The position numbers and the translations under genes are program-made. Source: Prevotella corporis DSM 18810 = JCM 8529 (GTDB lineage Bacteria; Bacteroidota; Bacteroidia; Bacteroidales; Bacteroidaceae). Taken from it: 34,675 bases of DNA. The notes below the pieces were generated by a model, which saw nothing but the letters and a program-made list of their open reading frames with translations, was not told the origin of the DNA and did not search any database. The DNA is taken from NCBI RefSeq assembly GCF_000430525.1, contig NZ_AUME01000035.1, positions 1 to 34,675 of the forward strand, read 5' to 3'. This document shows positions 25,474-34,142 of this stretch, piece after piece; positions within the stretch are counted from its first letter, which is position 1, and every line of letters starts with the position of its first letter.

Positions 25474-28338
25474 TTATAATTTGTCTGCTAAGTATTTTCC
25501 CGTAAAACTGTTTTTACATTTGGCAACTTCCTCTGGTGTTCCGGCTACGACTAGTTTTCCTCCTTCTTCTCCACCATTAGGGCCAATGTCGATTACGTGG
25601 TCAGCGCATTTAATTATATCCATATTATGTTCAATCACGAGAATGGTATGACCTCGTGAAATAAGTGCGTCAAAAGCACTTAGCAAGCGTTTTATATCAT
25701 GAAAATGTAAACCTGTGGTAGGCTCATCAAACATAAAGAGCGTTGGTTCTTGCCGTTCATGTCCGATGAAGAAGGCTAATTTCACACGTTGTATCTCACC
25801 GCCTGAAAGCGTTGATGAGTTTTGCCCCAATTTAATATATCCCAGTCCTACATCTTCCAGGGGCTTAAGTCTATCGACTATTCCTTTCTTTTTATGCTTT
25901 CCAAAGAACTGTATGGCTTCAGAAACAGTCATGTCAAGAACATCATTAATGTTTTTTTCATGAAAGTAAACATCTAATATTTCTCGTTTAAAGCGTTGAC
26001 CATGACAGGTCTCACACTCTAACACTAAATCTGCCATAAACTGCATTTCTATTGTAATAACACCAGCTCCCTTGCATTCTTCACATCTCCCTCCATCTGT
26101 GTTGAACGAGAAGTATTGGGCTGTGAGTCCTAATTGTTTTGATAGTTGCTGCTCTGCAAATAGCTTTCTGATTTCATCATAAGCCTTCACATAAGTTGCA
26201 GGATTCGACCTCGTGCTCTTTCCGATGGGGTTCTGGTCTACGAATTCGATGTGTTTGATTTGTTCAACATCTCCAATCAGCTGAGAGTATTCGCCAGGTA
26301 TCTCTGCTATTTCGTCTAATCTTCTCTTGATGGCAGGGTATAGCGTTCCTTTAACAAGAGACGATTTCCCACTGCCGCTGACGCCAGTTACCACAGTCAT
26401 AACATTTAGAGGAACCTTGACATCAATTCCCTTTAGATTGTTCATCCTGCATCCTTTCAATTCTATTGATAGATTCCAGGATCGTCGGCTCTTGGGTACT
26501 TCAATTATTTCTTTTCTTGTTAAATATTTCAGAGTGTATGAGTTGGGGTATTGTTCTAACAATTTTATATACTCAGAGTTTCCAATTGCCGTATTGGGAA
26601 TTTTTCCCTCAAAAACAATTTTTCCTCCTAATCGTCCAGCATCAGGGCCAACGTCAATGAGGTAGTCTGCTGATCTGATTATTTCCTCATCGTGTTCCAC
26701 GACAACGACGGTATTCCCTATGTTCTGTAATTCTTTCAGTACGTGTATCAGCCTTTGTGTGTCTCTGCTGTGTAAGCCAATAGACGGCTCGTCTAAGATG
26801 TACAGAGAGCCAACCAGGGATGACCCTAATGACGTCGTCAGATTGATGCGTTGACTTTCTCCTCCACTTAACGAGTTCGATTGGCGGTTCAGCGTCAGGT
26901 AACCAAGTCCCACATCGATAAGGAATTGTAGCCTATTGGTTATTTCTGAAATCAGCCGTTTGCTGACTTTTTGTTCTGTATCTGTGAGTTTTAGCCTATC
27001 AAACCAACTTTTTAGGTTCGAAATCGGCATCTCTACTAAATCGGTTATTGCCATACCTGCAATCTTAACCCATGTCGCTTCTTTTTTCAGTCGTTTGCCG
27101 TGGCATGCCTTGCAAGTTGTCTTTCCTCTGTATCTGCTTAGCAATACCCTGTATTGAATCTTGTACTGATTATTCTTCACCATTTGGAAGAATGAGTCAA
27201 TGCATATTTTTTCATTGAGAATGTTGTCTGCATCGCTTGGTAATCCATGCCAAAGTTGGTCCTTCTCCTGTATGGTCAGTTCAAAATACGGTTTGAAAAT
27301 GGGAAAGTTGTCTTTGACAGCTCTTCGGCAAAACTCCTCTTGCCAGATTTTTGTCTTATCACCATGCCAGCATTGAACACATCCCTCATAAACCGATAAT
27401 GACGAATTGGGTATGACCAAGTGCTCGTCGATACCAATAATCTTGCCAAATCCCTCACAAGTTGGACAAGCGCCAAGCGGAGAGTTGAACGAGAACATAT
27501 TATCGTTGGGCTCTTCAAACTTAATTCCATCTGCTTCGAAACGCGTGGAGAAATCATACGACAGGTTGGCAGGTAGAAAAACAACGCGCAGCATCCCATT
27601 TCCTTCATAAAATGCTGTTTCACAAGAGTCGGTCAAACGTGAGATTGTTTCTTTTGAGTCATCTACCGACATTCGGTCAATCACTAGAAATATTTCCTCT
27701 GCTTTGAGCTCCTTGACCTCTGGTTGATTCGCCTCTAACCAATCATCAATTCGTTGCATCTCTCCTTTCACGAATATTCTTGCATATCCTTGCTGGATTT
27801 CCATCTCCAATTGCTCATGGATCGTTCTCTCATTGTTCAGATGTAATGGAGCTAAAATATAGAATTTCGTACCTTTGGAGAAAGTAGAGACTTTTTCTAT
27901 GACATCCTCAACTGTATGACGTTTGACCTCATTTCCACTTATGGGACTGAAAGTCTTGCCTATTCTCGAAAAGAGCAAACGTAAGTATTCATAGATTTCT
28001 GTGGAAGTGCCTACCGTGGAACGTGGATTACGTGCAATGACTTTCTGCTCGATTGCGATTGCTGGCGGAAGGCCTTTTATAAAATCTACTACGGGTTTTG
28101 ACATTCTGCCAAGGAACTGCCTGGCGTAGGCAGAAAGGCTTTCAACATATCTACGTTGTCCTTCGGCATATAAAGTGTCAAATGCAAGTGATGATTTTCC
28201 GGATCCTGAAACGCCGGCGATTACAACGAATTTCTCTCTCGGAATTTTTACGGTAACGTTGTCTAAGTTGTTAACCTTTGCACCTTTTATCTCTATATAA
28301 TTATCAAATTTATGCTTGATTCTATTCATCTTCTTCAT
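25474..28338 (-). CDS. uvrA: UvrA-family ATPase (second, divergent copy)
   Basis: A 954-residue full-length UvrA paralogue. Walker A motifs are GVSGSGKS (42-49) and GVSGSGKS (about 649-656). The first signature is SGGESQ (about 488), but the second is SGGEIQ (about 842), followed by LAFFIGHERQEP, where the first copy has LATELSKKDTG. The C-terminal zinc finger (GGRCEECKGAG then CETCHGQRFKREILDV) is complete; the other keeps only GACPTCEGFG. Bacteroidetes commonly carry two UvrA-type proteins; the second may assist repair or handle DNA-bound drugs, which is inference. The start could also be Met4 (28329). It has its own promoter overlapping that of the divergent gene at 28438. Confidence 0.92.
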   Translation of the reverse strand: MKKMNRIKHKFDNYIEIKGAKVNNLDNVTVKIPREKFVVIAGVSGSGKSSLAFDTLYAEGQRRYVESLSAYARQFLGRMSKPVVDFIKGLPPAIAIEQKVIARNPRSTVGTSTEIYEYLRLLFSRIGKTFSPISGNEVKRHTVEDVIEKVSTFSKGTKFYILAPLHLNNERTIHEQLEMEIQQGYARIFVKGEMQRIDDWLEANQPEVKELKAEEIFLVIDRMSVDDSKETISRLTDSCETAFYEGNGMLRVVFLPANLSYDFSTRFEADGIKFEEPNDNMFSFNSPLGACPTCEGFGKIIGIDEHLVIPNSSLSVYEGCVQCWHGDKTKIWQEEFCRRAVKDNFPIFKPYFELTIQEKDQLWHGLPSDADNILNEKICIDSFFQMVKNNQYKIQYRVLLSRYRGKTTCKACHGKRLKKEATWVKIAGMAITDLVEMPISNLKSWFDRLKLTDTEQKVSKRLISEITNRLQFLIDVGLGYLTLNRQSNSLSGGESQRINLTTSLGSSLVGSLYILDEPSIGLHSRDTQRLIHVLKELQNIGNTVVVVEHDEEIIRSADYLIDVGPDAGRLGGKIVFEGKIPNTAIGNSEYIKLLEQYPNSYTLKYLTRKEIIEVPKSRRSWNLSIELKGCRMNNLKGIDVKVPLNVMTVVTGVSGSGKSSLVKGTLYPAIKRRLDEIAEIPGEYSQLIGDVEQIKHIEFVDQNPIGKSTRSNPATYVKAYDEIRKLFAEQQLSKQLGLTAQYFSFNTDGGRCEECKGAGVITIEMQFMADLVLECETCHGQRFKREILDVYFHEKNINDVLDMTVSEAIQFFGKHKKKGIVDRLKPLEDVGLGYIKLGQNSSTLSGGEIQRVKLAFFIGHERQEPTLFMFDEPTTGLHFHDIKRLLSAFDALISRGHTILVIEHNMDIIKCADHVIDIGPNGGEEGGKLVVAGTPEEVAKCKNSFTGKYLADKL

Positions 28339-28361
28339 TCGAAGTCTGTTGTTTATAAATA

Positions 28362-28391
28362 CAAAAATACAAAAAAGATTTGTTTTCTCAA
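28362..28391 (-). promoter_or_regulatory. Promoter of the second uvrA
   Basis: The minus strand has TTG (28391-28389), 19 bases, then TATTTTTG (28369-28362), about 24 bases before the ATG at 28338. It overlaps the plus-strand promoter 28379-28410. Confidence 0.6.
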
Positions 28392-28410
28392 TCTAATTCA
28401 TGTATATTTG
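28379..28410 (+). promoter_or_regulatory. Promoter of the small secreted protein gene
   Basis: TTTG (28379-28382), 20 bases and TATATTTG (28403-28410) form a perfect Bacteroidetes promoter. It places transcription start near 28417, about 20 bases before the ATG at 28438, and rules out the longer frame that opens at 28312. Confidence 0.8.
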
Positions 28411-28437
28411 CAAATAATCACCAAACAAATTTATATT

Positions 28438-28851
28438 ATGAAATATAAAATATTAATTATAACGGCTTTACTTTTCCCATCAGTTGTCAGTATGGCTCAA
28501 TCCACCTACGAGATTATTAATGCCAAGCAGAATCCTATCAAAGTTGGAAATGTCGAAAACCTAACGGTCGATGCTCAATATCAGGAGTGGCTTAGTCTGT
28601 ATGAAAAAGTCGGATATGAAATTAATGAGGTGTCGGAGCAATACCAACGCGAAGTCGATAAACGTGGATATCCCAAGAAGAAGACGGTTTTGCAGAAAAT
28701 CAAGTTGGTGGAGCAATATATACATCTGTTGAAGCAACAAAGAGATTCACCCACGTTGAATCAAAATCTCGACTTCAAGAAAGTTGAAAATAAAATCTCT
28801 TTATGGGAAAATCAGTTGGAAGGTCTTAAATTTCTTCTGAGTAAGTTATAA
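28438..28851 (+). CDS. Small secreted protein of unknown function
   Basis: The 137 residues open with a signal peptide (MKYKILIITALLFPSVV, cleavage after about SMA at 20). The mature part is charged and helical, with coiled-coil-like spacing (EQYQREVDKRG, QKIKLVEQYIHLLKQQ, ENKISLWENQLEGLKFLLSKL). I do not recognise a family. The frame is open from 28312, but the promoter at 28379-28410 and the signal peptide show that translation begins at 28438. It is transcribed divergently from the second uvrA and precedes a WG-repeat gene by 92 bases on the same strand. Confidence 0.7.
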   Translation: MKYKILIITALLFPSVVSMAQSTYEIINAKQNPIKVGNVENLTVDAQYQEWLSLYEKVGYEINEVSEQYQREVDKRGYPKKKTVLQKIKLVEQYIHLLKQQRDSPTLNQNLDFKKVENKISLWENQLEGLKFLLSKL

Positions 28852-28943
28852 TATAAGCGTATGAGTTCTTTGCATTTCTGGTAAAGACATGATAGATATA
28901 AAATTATCCTATTTCAACTTTAATACTTGCTGAGGAATAGACT

Positions 28944-29642
28944 ATGGATGAGCAGAATAACATAATAAATGAGTATGCTGACCCTGTTGAAGAGAGACAG
29001 ATAAGGCATTTTGCTTGTAAGGAGATGAGCCGTCAGATTCATCGCTACATAAAAGGAATGCGAGGGTCGAAAGAACACATGCTCAGATTTGAGGACACCA
29101 TGCAAAAGTTGTCACTTGAGGAAAGGGAAAAGGCCATCGCTTTGTATCTTGATCTCAATCGTAAGGCAATCAAGGGATTGGATATGAAGTTGGTGTTGGT
29201 GAGGTCGATGGCCAATTATACTGACACTTTTGGGTATCTGATGACGCTGGTTAATGACAAACGTAGGGTGGTACGCTATCTTAAAATGCTGAATGACATC
29301 TACATCCAGTACCATGAAGTGATAGAACGTGACGGAAAGTTTGGCATCCTCGACCATCAGGGCAATGTCATACTCAGTCCCATATACGAATTCGTGCGTA
29401 CGTGTTATGTTTATGTAGACGATCTTCGGACGATGCCGATTATAGCCCAGCTGAATGGCAAGATGGGGCTGGTTCTTCCTGATGGAAAGGATACGCAAGT
29501 AACTCCATTTAAATATGATAGCATATCATTGCGTGAGGAACCACCTTATTTCGAGGCGCGTTACGATTCCAAGGAAATACTGCTGACAACGGATGGTGTG
29601 GAAAAAGAAAAGCCTATGCCCGCCAACAATATAGAGAATTAG
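28944..29642 (+). CDS. WG-repeat-containing protein
   Basis: The 232-residue protein has no signal peptide. The N-terminal 120 residues are charged and helical. The C-terminal part contains a WG-type repeat (about 131-151, KFGILDHQGNVILSPIYEFV) and a weaker second one (about 173-196, KMGLVLPDGK...TPFKYDSIS). WG repeats form beta-propeller-like or solenoid scaffolds of unclear role. Classical repeats begin Y-G or W-G; here both begin F-G or M-G. It ends just before a clear terminator. Function unknown; it is probably cytoplasmic. Confidence 0.75.
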   Translation: MDEQNNIINEYADPVEERQIRHFACKEMSRQIHRYIKGMRGSKEHMLRFEDTMQKLSLEEREKAIALYLDLNRKAIKGLDMKLVLVRSMANYTDTFGYLMTLVNDKRRVVRYLKMLNDIYIQYHEVIERDGKFGILDHQGNVILSPIYEFVRTCYVYVDDLRTMPIIAQLNGKMGLVLPDGKDTQVTPFKYDSISLREEPPYFEARYDSKEILLTTDGVEKEKPMPANNIEN

Positions 29643-29664
29643 TCGAAATTCACGATATATGCAA

Positions 29665-29707
29665 AAAGTCGCCCTGACAGTTAAATGCCTGGGCGACTTT
29701 GTTTTTT
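29665..29707 (+). terminator. Rho-independent terminator after the WG-repeat gene
   Basis: AAAGTCGCCC (29665-29674) pairs perfectly with GGGCGACTTT (29691-29700) across a 16-base loop, followed by a T-run (29702-29707). Confidence 0.85.
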
Positions 29708-29718
29708 CACACGTTCAT

Positions 29719-29749
29719 GGTGGCGGACTAACGGATTCTGGCCGCCACC
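29719..29749. terminator. GC-rich hairpin between convergent genes
   Basis: GGTGGCGG (29719-29726) and CCGCCACC (29742-29749) pair across a 15-base loop, about 55 bases beyond the stop of the minus-strand lipoprotein gene. There is no adjacent T-run on the minus strand. Confidence 0.4.
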
Positions 29750-29804
29750 TGTAGTGCTACCCGTCTCGTTATTCTTGTCGGCCTTTTCCTTCACCTACTC
29801 ATAC

Positions 29805-30650
29805 TCACCAAACGAAAGTGTAGGTGTCATGGTCGTATTCAAGCGAGATGGGATAGCCTAAGGAATTCAGTATCCAAGAGAAAATCATAGGATTGTTTTC
29901 ATCATCGACAAGTCTTACCGGCAGATTTTTGGTTGCTTTTCCAAGTATTCCTGCATAATAAGCGTACCCCATTTCGTCCATATCAATGCCAAATGTTGCG
30001 TCAAAGGCCATGAGGCAGCCTTTGTTCTCAATCGGTGAAGTTACTTCCGTTGAGGTGTAATACACTTTACAGGGGTTGCTTTCTTTTGGTTCATCAGCAG
30101 AAACTGTTGCTGTTTCAACGATGTTACCGTCTTGATATTTAATGGTAGTCTTCTCGTTTCCGCCTTCAGAGCGCAGCATTGTCAGCAGTTGGCCATCGTC
30201 GTTGTAGGTGAAATCCCATGTTTCATTTTTATGGTCTGTATTCCATTCACTTTCTCTGGGATTTTTATGGTAATTTGTCTCTTCACAGTGCTTTACAAAA
30301 CCATTTTTGTTGAGGTACAAATTGAATACTTGTTTTTTTTCTTCCGAGCTTTCAACAGTCATAATCACATTGGGTGAATTTGCTGCACGGGTAGTAGGTT
30401 CTACGTATTCAAATGTAACTGTCTCGTCCTCTGCTTGGATTGCTGAAATCTGCCCCTTCTTATTTGTCTGAATGGTCATACCTGCTACAATCTTGGGTAG
30501 TCCGCCTGTAAATACTGTTTTAGGGTTCACTGCTGCACCAATAGCACCATTACCATCATTACCTTCATTGTCATTGCTACATGACGAGAGAGTCATTGTT
30601 GCGCACAATGCCACTGTGGCAAAGTACGCCATTGTTAGGATTTTCTTCAT
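29805..30650 (-). CDS. Lipoprotein resembling the DUF4595 family
   Basis: The 281-residue protein begins with a lipoprotein signal peptide (1-23) and lipobox LSSC with Cys24, followed by a low-complexity linker rich in Asp, Asn, Glu and Gly (SNDNEGNDGNG), typical of Bacteroidetes surface-exposed lipoproteins. The mature part alternates short beta-strand segments (ETWDFTYNDDGQLLTML, TIKYQDGNIVETATV, LGYPISLEYDHDTYTFVW) and resembles DUF4595 proteins, which are frequent in Prevotella and have a predicted porin-like fold. The family call is from memory of the pattern. It has its own promoter and no co-transcribed partner. Confidence 0.75.
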   Translation of the reverse strand: MKKILTMAYFATVALCATMTLSSCSNDNEGNDGNGAIGAAVNPKTVFTGGLPKIVAGMTIQTNKKGQISAIQAEDETVTFEYVEPTTRAANSPNVIMTVESSEEKKQVFNLYLNKNGFVKHCEETNYHKNPRESEWNTDHKNETWDFTYNDDGQLLTMLRSEGGNEKTTIKYQDGNIVETATVSADEPKESNPCKVYYTSTEVTSPIENKGCLMAFDATFGIDMDEMGYAYYAGILGKATKNLPVRLVDDENNPMIFSWILNSLGYPISLEYDHDTYTFVW

Positions 30651-30673
30651 TGTATCTGATTTTATTGTTAATG

Positions 30674-30703
30674 CAAATATACGATTTATTTCATGAAACG
30701 CAA
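30674..30703 (-). promoter_or_regulatory. Promoter of the lipoprotein gene
   Basis: The minus strand shows TTG (30703-30701), 19 bases and TATATTTG (30681-30674), about 24 bases before the ATG at 30650. Confidence 0.6.
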
Positions 30704-30859
30704 TGCGATGCCTTTGTTTCTTCAGTATTGCTGATTTTTCTCCTCTGCGTTAAAGTGCGAACAACCTTGTCAATACGCTCCAAGAATGTCCGCACCTAAC
30801 GCCGAGAAACTCTCTTCAACACCCAAGAGAATTGCACTTCCGTTTTGAATGTTTACAAT

Positions 30860-32323
30860 TTATTCTGCCAATGGAACAGCAAAATAGGCTTTCTTTCCTG
30901 TAGGATAAATACCTTGAATGTAGAGTACTGGCTCCTTGCTGGTTGAGGAAGCCTTGACCTCTTGCTGAAGATTCTCGATGCTCTTTATGACAGCGTCATT
31001 TACTTTCTGAATGATAAATCCTCTGTTGATTCCCGATTCCTTGAGAGCGCCACTGCTCACCTTAATTACTTCCAGCCCATAGGAGATGTTGAGTTGTTTC
31101 TTTTGAGTGTCTGAAACAGGACGGAACTGGCCGCCTAAAACATCTATGTCAACTTGCGCGATAGGTTTTGTCGTACCTTGTGCATTCTTCAGTGTTACAG
31201 TCTTGGTTATTTCTTTCTTGTTGCGGATGAAAGTGATGCTTGCCTTGTCGCCTGGGCGTTTACTATTCAGTGCCTGTTGGAGTTCTGACATTTTGGAAAC
31301 CTTTTTCCCATCGAACATTGTAATCACATCGTTCTCGCGAAGATCTATATCCTTGGCATTACCGTCATCATTTACTTGAGCGACATAGACACCTTCGTTT
31401 GTACCGAGATTAACTTCCTTGCCTTGTTCTTTCTGTGCATTGATGTAGTTAAGTACATCACCACCTTGAATACCTAATGTCACGCGCTGAACATTTCCGT
31501 ATTTCTTTATATCATCGACAACTTTTGTCATAATGGCCGTCGGTATGGCAAAGCCATACCCTGCGTAGGAGCCAGTCTGAGAATAGAGCATTGCATTGAT
31601 GCCGACAAGCTCTCCTTGAGCGTTTACGAGTGCACCGCCAGAATTACCTTGGTTGATGGCTGCATCTGTCTGGATGAAACTTTCGATTCCGTTTGGAGTG
31701 GCGCCGAGTCCACGTGCCTTCGCACTTACAATTCCTGCAGTAACCGTATTATTCAAGTTGTAGGGATTGCCCACTGCAATTACCCATTCGCCCACCTTCA
31801 ATTGCTCTGAATCACCAATGGGAAGGGTAGGGAGATTTTTCCCGTCAACCTTGATCAGCGCCAAGTCTGTGCTTTTGTCAGTTCCTACTATGCGAGCAGA
31901 AAACTCACGGTTATCATTAAGTGTGACAGTCAATTCATCAGCACCTTCAACAACATGATTGTTCGTAACGATGTAACCGTCAGCCGAGATGATTACACCT
32001 GAACCTGTAGCCTGTCTTTTGGGTGTTTGAATCTGTTGCTGGCGAGAACCGCCGTTACCGCCAGGGTTACCGAATCCAAAGAAATCGAAGAATCCTCCAA
32101 ATGGATCATCTGGTACTTCAACGGTCCTGGTCTTGGAGTTTTGTACATATTTGATATGAACGACTGCTGGAAGAGCTTTATCTGCCGCATAAGTTAGGTC
32201 AACGGGCTGCCCTGGAACTGCTACTGAAGCCTTTGCTCCATAAACTTTAATGAAAGCTCCTGTAGAGAATGCGAGTGCAAGCACACAAGATGCACCAATT
32301 AAAAACTTTCCTAAATTTTTCAT
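30860..32323 (-). CDS. HtrA/Deg-family periplasmic serine protease
   Basis: The 487 residues comprise a signal peptide or anchor (about 1-30), a Gly/Phe-rich stretch (75-95), a trypsin-like S1C domain with the triad His123 (TNNHVVEGA), Asp153 (STDLALIKV) and Ser228 (QGNSGGAL), and two PDZ domains (about 280-370 and 395-485). This is the DegP/DegQ layout; such proteases degrade misfolded envelope proteins. All catalytic residues are intact. An N-terminal helix that is not clearly cleaved could leave it membrane-anchored as in DegS, but two PDZ domains favour DegP/DegQ. It stands alone, with a promoter about 105 bases upstream. Confidence 0.93.
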   Translation of the reverse strand: MKNLGKFLIGASCVLALAFSTGAFIKVYGAKASVAVPGQPVDLTYAADKALPAVVHIKYVQNSKTRTVEVPDDPFGGFFDFFGFGNPGGNGGSRQQQIQTPKRQATGSGVIISADGYIVTNNHVVEGADELTVTLNDNREFSARIVGTDKSTDLALIKVDGKNLPTLPIGDSEQLKVGEWVIAVGNPYNLNNTVTAGIVSAKARGLGATPNGIESFIQTDAAINQGNSGGALVNAQGELVGINAMLYSQTGSYAGYGFAIPTAIMTKVVDDIKKYGNVQRVTLGIQGGDVLNYINAQKEQGKEVNLGTNEGVYVAQVNDDGNAKDIDLRENDVITMFDGKKVSKMSELQQALNSKRPGDKASITFIRNKKEITKTVTLKNAQGTTKPIAQVDIDVLGGQFRPVSDTQKKQLNISYGLEVIKVSSGALKESGINRGFIIQKVNDAVIKSIENLQQEVKASSTSKEPVLYIQGIYPTGKKAYFAVPLAE

Positions 32324-32645
32324 AACTTCCGTTTAATAATTAATTTATATTTTATGATTACAATTTATTCTATCTATTGCCTAAAAACTACATTTTTTTG
32401 CAATCGGCTCATCGGTAAAACAAATGCAAATATAGACCCAAAAAATGTATTTCAGAAACTTTATCCGACTTCTTTATTCGATTTTAACAATTAGTTTTAA
32501 CAACTTAACGGCTCTTAATCTGTGAGGCCCTGAATTTTACATTCGTTCAAAAAAGAAATCCGTTGGAACTCGGCTCAGACGTATATCTGGGAGGAAGAAT
32601 ACATGTGAAGTTTTATCGAATAGAAGTAAAAAAAAAATAATATCC
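32324..32645. other. Intergenic region between htrA-like gene and rnpB
   Basis: The 322 bases hold a -7 box for the protease gene (32427-32434, minus) and otherwise AT-rich sequence without a gene. The word TTTTAACAA occurs twice at about 32482-32503. The plus-strand rnpB promoter begins at 32646. Confidence 0.55.
32427..32458 (-). promoter_or_regulatory. Promoter of the HtrA-like protease gene
   Basis: The minus strand reads TTTC (32458-32455), 20 bases and TATATTTG (32434-32427). The -33 differs from TTTG in its last base. The implied leader is about 100 bases, longer than others in the window. Confidence 0.5.
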
Positions 32646-32676
32646 TTTGCTTTTTATCGAATTTACACTATCTTTG
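32646..32676 (+). promoter_or_regulatory. Promoter of the RNase P RNA gene
   Basis: TTTG (32646-32649), 19 bases and TATCTTTG (32669-32676) match the Bacteroidetes consensus and place the transcription start at about 32683-32690, at the 5' strand of helix P1. Confidence 0.75.
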
Positions 32677-32689
32677 CAACAAAATACAC

Positions 32690-33074
32690 TTAGGTAGTTT
32701 TCCGGTTCTGTCGCTGGTATTTTAATGTACAAGAGGAAAGTCCGGGCGGCATAGGGTATCTTGCTTCCGAAAATAGAAGCTATTGGCAACAGTAGATGTA
32801 GGTAGAAGAAAATAACCGCCAAAATATTGGTAAGGGTGAGAAGGTAGTGTAAGAGACTACCAACAGGTGGGTGATCACCTGGTTGTACCGTTCAGGAGCC
32901 GCAAGTTCATGTAAACCGTTGTTTGAGGGCTACCCGCCCAAAACTTTAAGTTACAACGGAGGGTAGAACGCTTTACTGTAAGGGTGACCTTTCAGATAGA
33001 TAAATGACAGACATCTTCATATTATCGAAAGATGATGAAGATACGGAACCCGGCTTACAAGGATTGCTACTTAA
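32690..33074 (+). ncRNA. rnpB: RNase P RNA, bacterial type A
   Basis: The catalytic RNA that matures tRNA 5' ends. The universal block GAGGAAAGTCCGGGC lies at about 32732-32746 and the 3' block GGAACCCGGCTTAC at about 33045-33058. The ends can form helix P1: TTAGGTAG...CC at 32690-32704 with GG...CTACTTAA at 33061-33074. Purine-rich GGTAAGGGTGAGAAGGTAG and the GGAGGGTAGAACGC segment fit the expected core. The 3' conserved block reads ACGGAA where I expect ACAGAA in most bacteria; this may be a lineage feature. Ends are accurate to about 10 bases. Confidence 0.92.
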
Positions 33075-33088
33075 ATTAAACTCACATC

Positions 33089-33108
33089 TTCTCCCATTCT
33101 TGGGAGAA
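33089..33108 (+). terminator. Hairpin after rnpB
   Basis: TTCTCCCA (33089-33096) pairs with TGGGAGAA (33101-33108) around a 4-base loop, 15 bases beyond P1. There is no T-run, so it may be an RNA 3' end signal or only a partial terminator ahead of the next gene. Confidence 0.5.
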
Positions 33109-33137
33109 TGATGGTGAGGTTTAAATACAATGTGAAT

Positions 33138-33563
33138 ATGAATCTATCACCAGAATATAAAACGATTTTAGATGATTTTCAACATCAAGTTGAACACAAG
33201 ATAAATCTCTATGGAAGTGAAGCCTCATTTCCTCAACGGCCACAACACCTGAGCGAAGAGTCCCTCTCTGATTATCTTTTTGAAATTCAGGCAGCTTTGG
33301 ATAGTTTTGGAAGTACGAAATCACAATATACAATTGCGGGATTTCTGATGTGTTTACCAATAATTATCATATCGGCTTTTCCTGATGATTGTTTGCCATT
33401 TAAGGATTTTTACAACGTTCTGTTGGCAATTGGTGTAGGATTGGTATTGTTCGCAACCTATTGGATTATTTCAAAGTTGATGATTCGTAATAAAATTAAC
33501 AATGTAAACAAGGCTTATCCAGAAGTAAAAGCCTATGTAGATAAAGTCCTTGCATATAAATAA
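33138..33563 (+). CDS. Two-TM membrane protein of unknown function
   Basis: The frame is open from an ATG at 33108, but that ATG overlaps the hairpin after rnpB; the ATG at 33138 gives the more natural MNLSPEYKTILDDFQHQ start and is preferred. The resulting 141 residues have a soluble N-terminal part (1-60), two hydrophobic segments (about 65-80, IAGFLMCLPIIIISAF, and 90-112, VLLAIGVGLVLFATYWIIS) and a basic, helical C-terminus. I do not recognise a family. No promoter is evident between rnpB and this gene. A DUF1232 gene follows after 60 bases on the same strand. Confidence 0.65.
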   Translation: MNLSPEYKTILDDFQHQVEHKINLYGSEASFPQRPQHLSEESLSDYLFEIQAALDSFGSTKSQYTIAGFLMCLPIIIISAFPDDCLPFKDFYNVLLAIGVGLVLFATYWIISKLMIRNKINNVNKAYPEVKAYVDKVLAYK

Positions 33564-33623
33564 TTGTATGATGGATTACCGTCAACCAAGTTGTTCATTG
33601 GCTAATATTTAATTTTTAACAAT

Positions 33624-34031
33624 ATGGAATTACCTGATTTATCTAAATACAAAGATAAGTTTACCAAAACAGGGTTTGTAGAGAAAATCCATCGAATTGC
33701 CAAGCGTGCGGGAGCGAAGTTGGTATATGCTGCGTTGATACTCTATTATTCAATGGAGAGTGATAAAGTGTCCATCAAAGACAAAGCTATCATTATCGGA
33801 GCTCTTGGATATCTGATTTCACCATTGGATATTGTTCCTGATGCGATTCCTATAGCGGGGTTGGGTGATGATCTAACTGTTCTAATCTATGTGCTTCATA
33901 AGATTTGGGGGAATGTGGGAGAGGATGTCAAGACGAAGGCCCACGCCAAGCTTGTTCAATGGTTCGATGAGGATGAGATGAAAGGTGCTGATGACTTATT
34001 CAATGAAGACAATTCTAACAATCCCATATAG
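33624..34031 (+). CDS. DUF1232 (YkvA-type) membrane protein
   Basis: The 135-residue protein contains the DUF1232 core at about 55-90: KAIIIGALGYLISPLDIVPD and AIPIAGLGDD, with the conserved S-P-x-D-x-x-P-D motif. A hydrophobic stretch at about 31-43 (AKLVYAALILYYS) precedes it. The C-terminal region is acidic and probably disordered. The family is widespread in bacteria with unknown function. The start at 33624 is the only reasonable ATG. The neighbouring small membrane-protein genes lie on the same strand, at gaps of 60 bases (upstream) and 111 bases (downstream). Confidence 0.88.
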   Translation: MELPDLSKYKDKFTKTGFVEKIHRIAKRAGAKLVYAALILYYSMESDKVSIKDKAIIIGALGYLISPLDIVPDAIPIAGLGDDLTVLIYVLHKIWGNVGEDVKTKAHAKLVQWFDEDEMKGADDLFNEDNSNNPI

Positions 34032-34142
34032 ATATTCGTAGAAAACGAATATCATATAGTTGATTAGCCTTAAGCTATTTGACCGATAAACAATCATCGA
34101 TCGATAATTTTGAGATTGTGGTCTATAACTATTCCGTTTCGT

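Noticed and set aside
28312..28437. Upstream extension of the small secreted protein gene
   Set aside because: It would cross the promoter at 28379-28410 and bury the signal peptide, so the ATG at 28438 is preferred.
30811..30830. Terminator of the HtrA-like gene
   Set aside because: Only a 6-bp stem (TCTCTT/AAGAGA) with an 8-base loop and no T-run; too weak to call.
32613..32822. 69-codon minus-strand frame over the start of rnpB
   Set aside because: The sequence is explained by the rnpB promoter and the 5' part of RNase P RNA.
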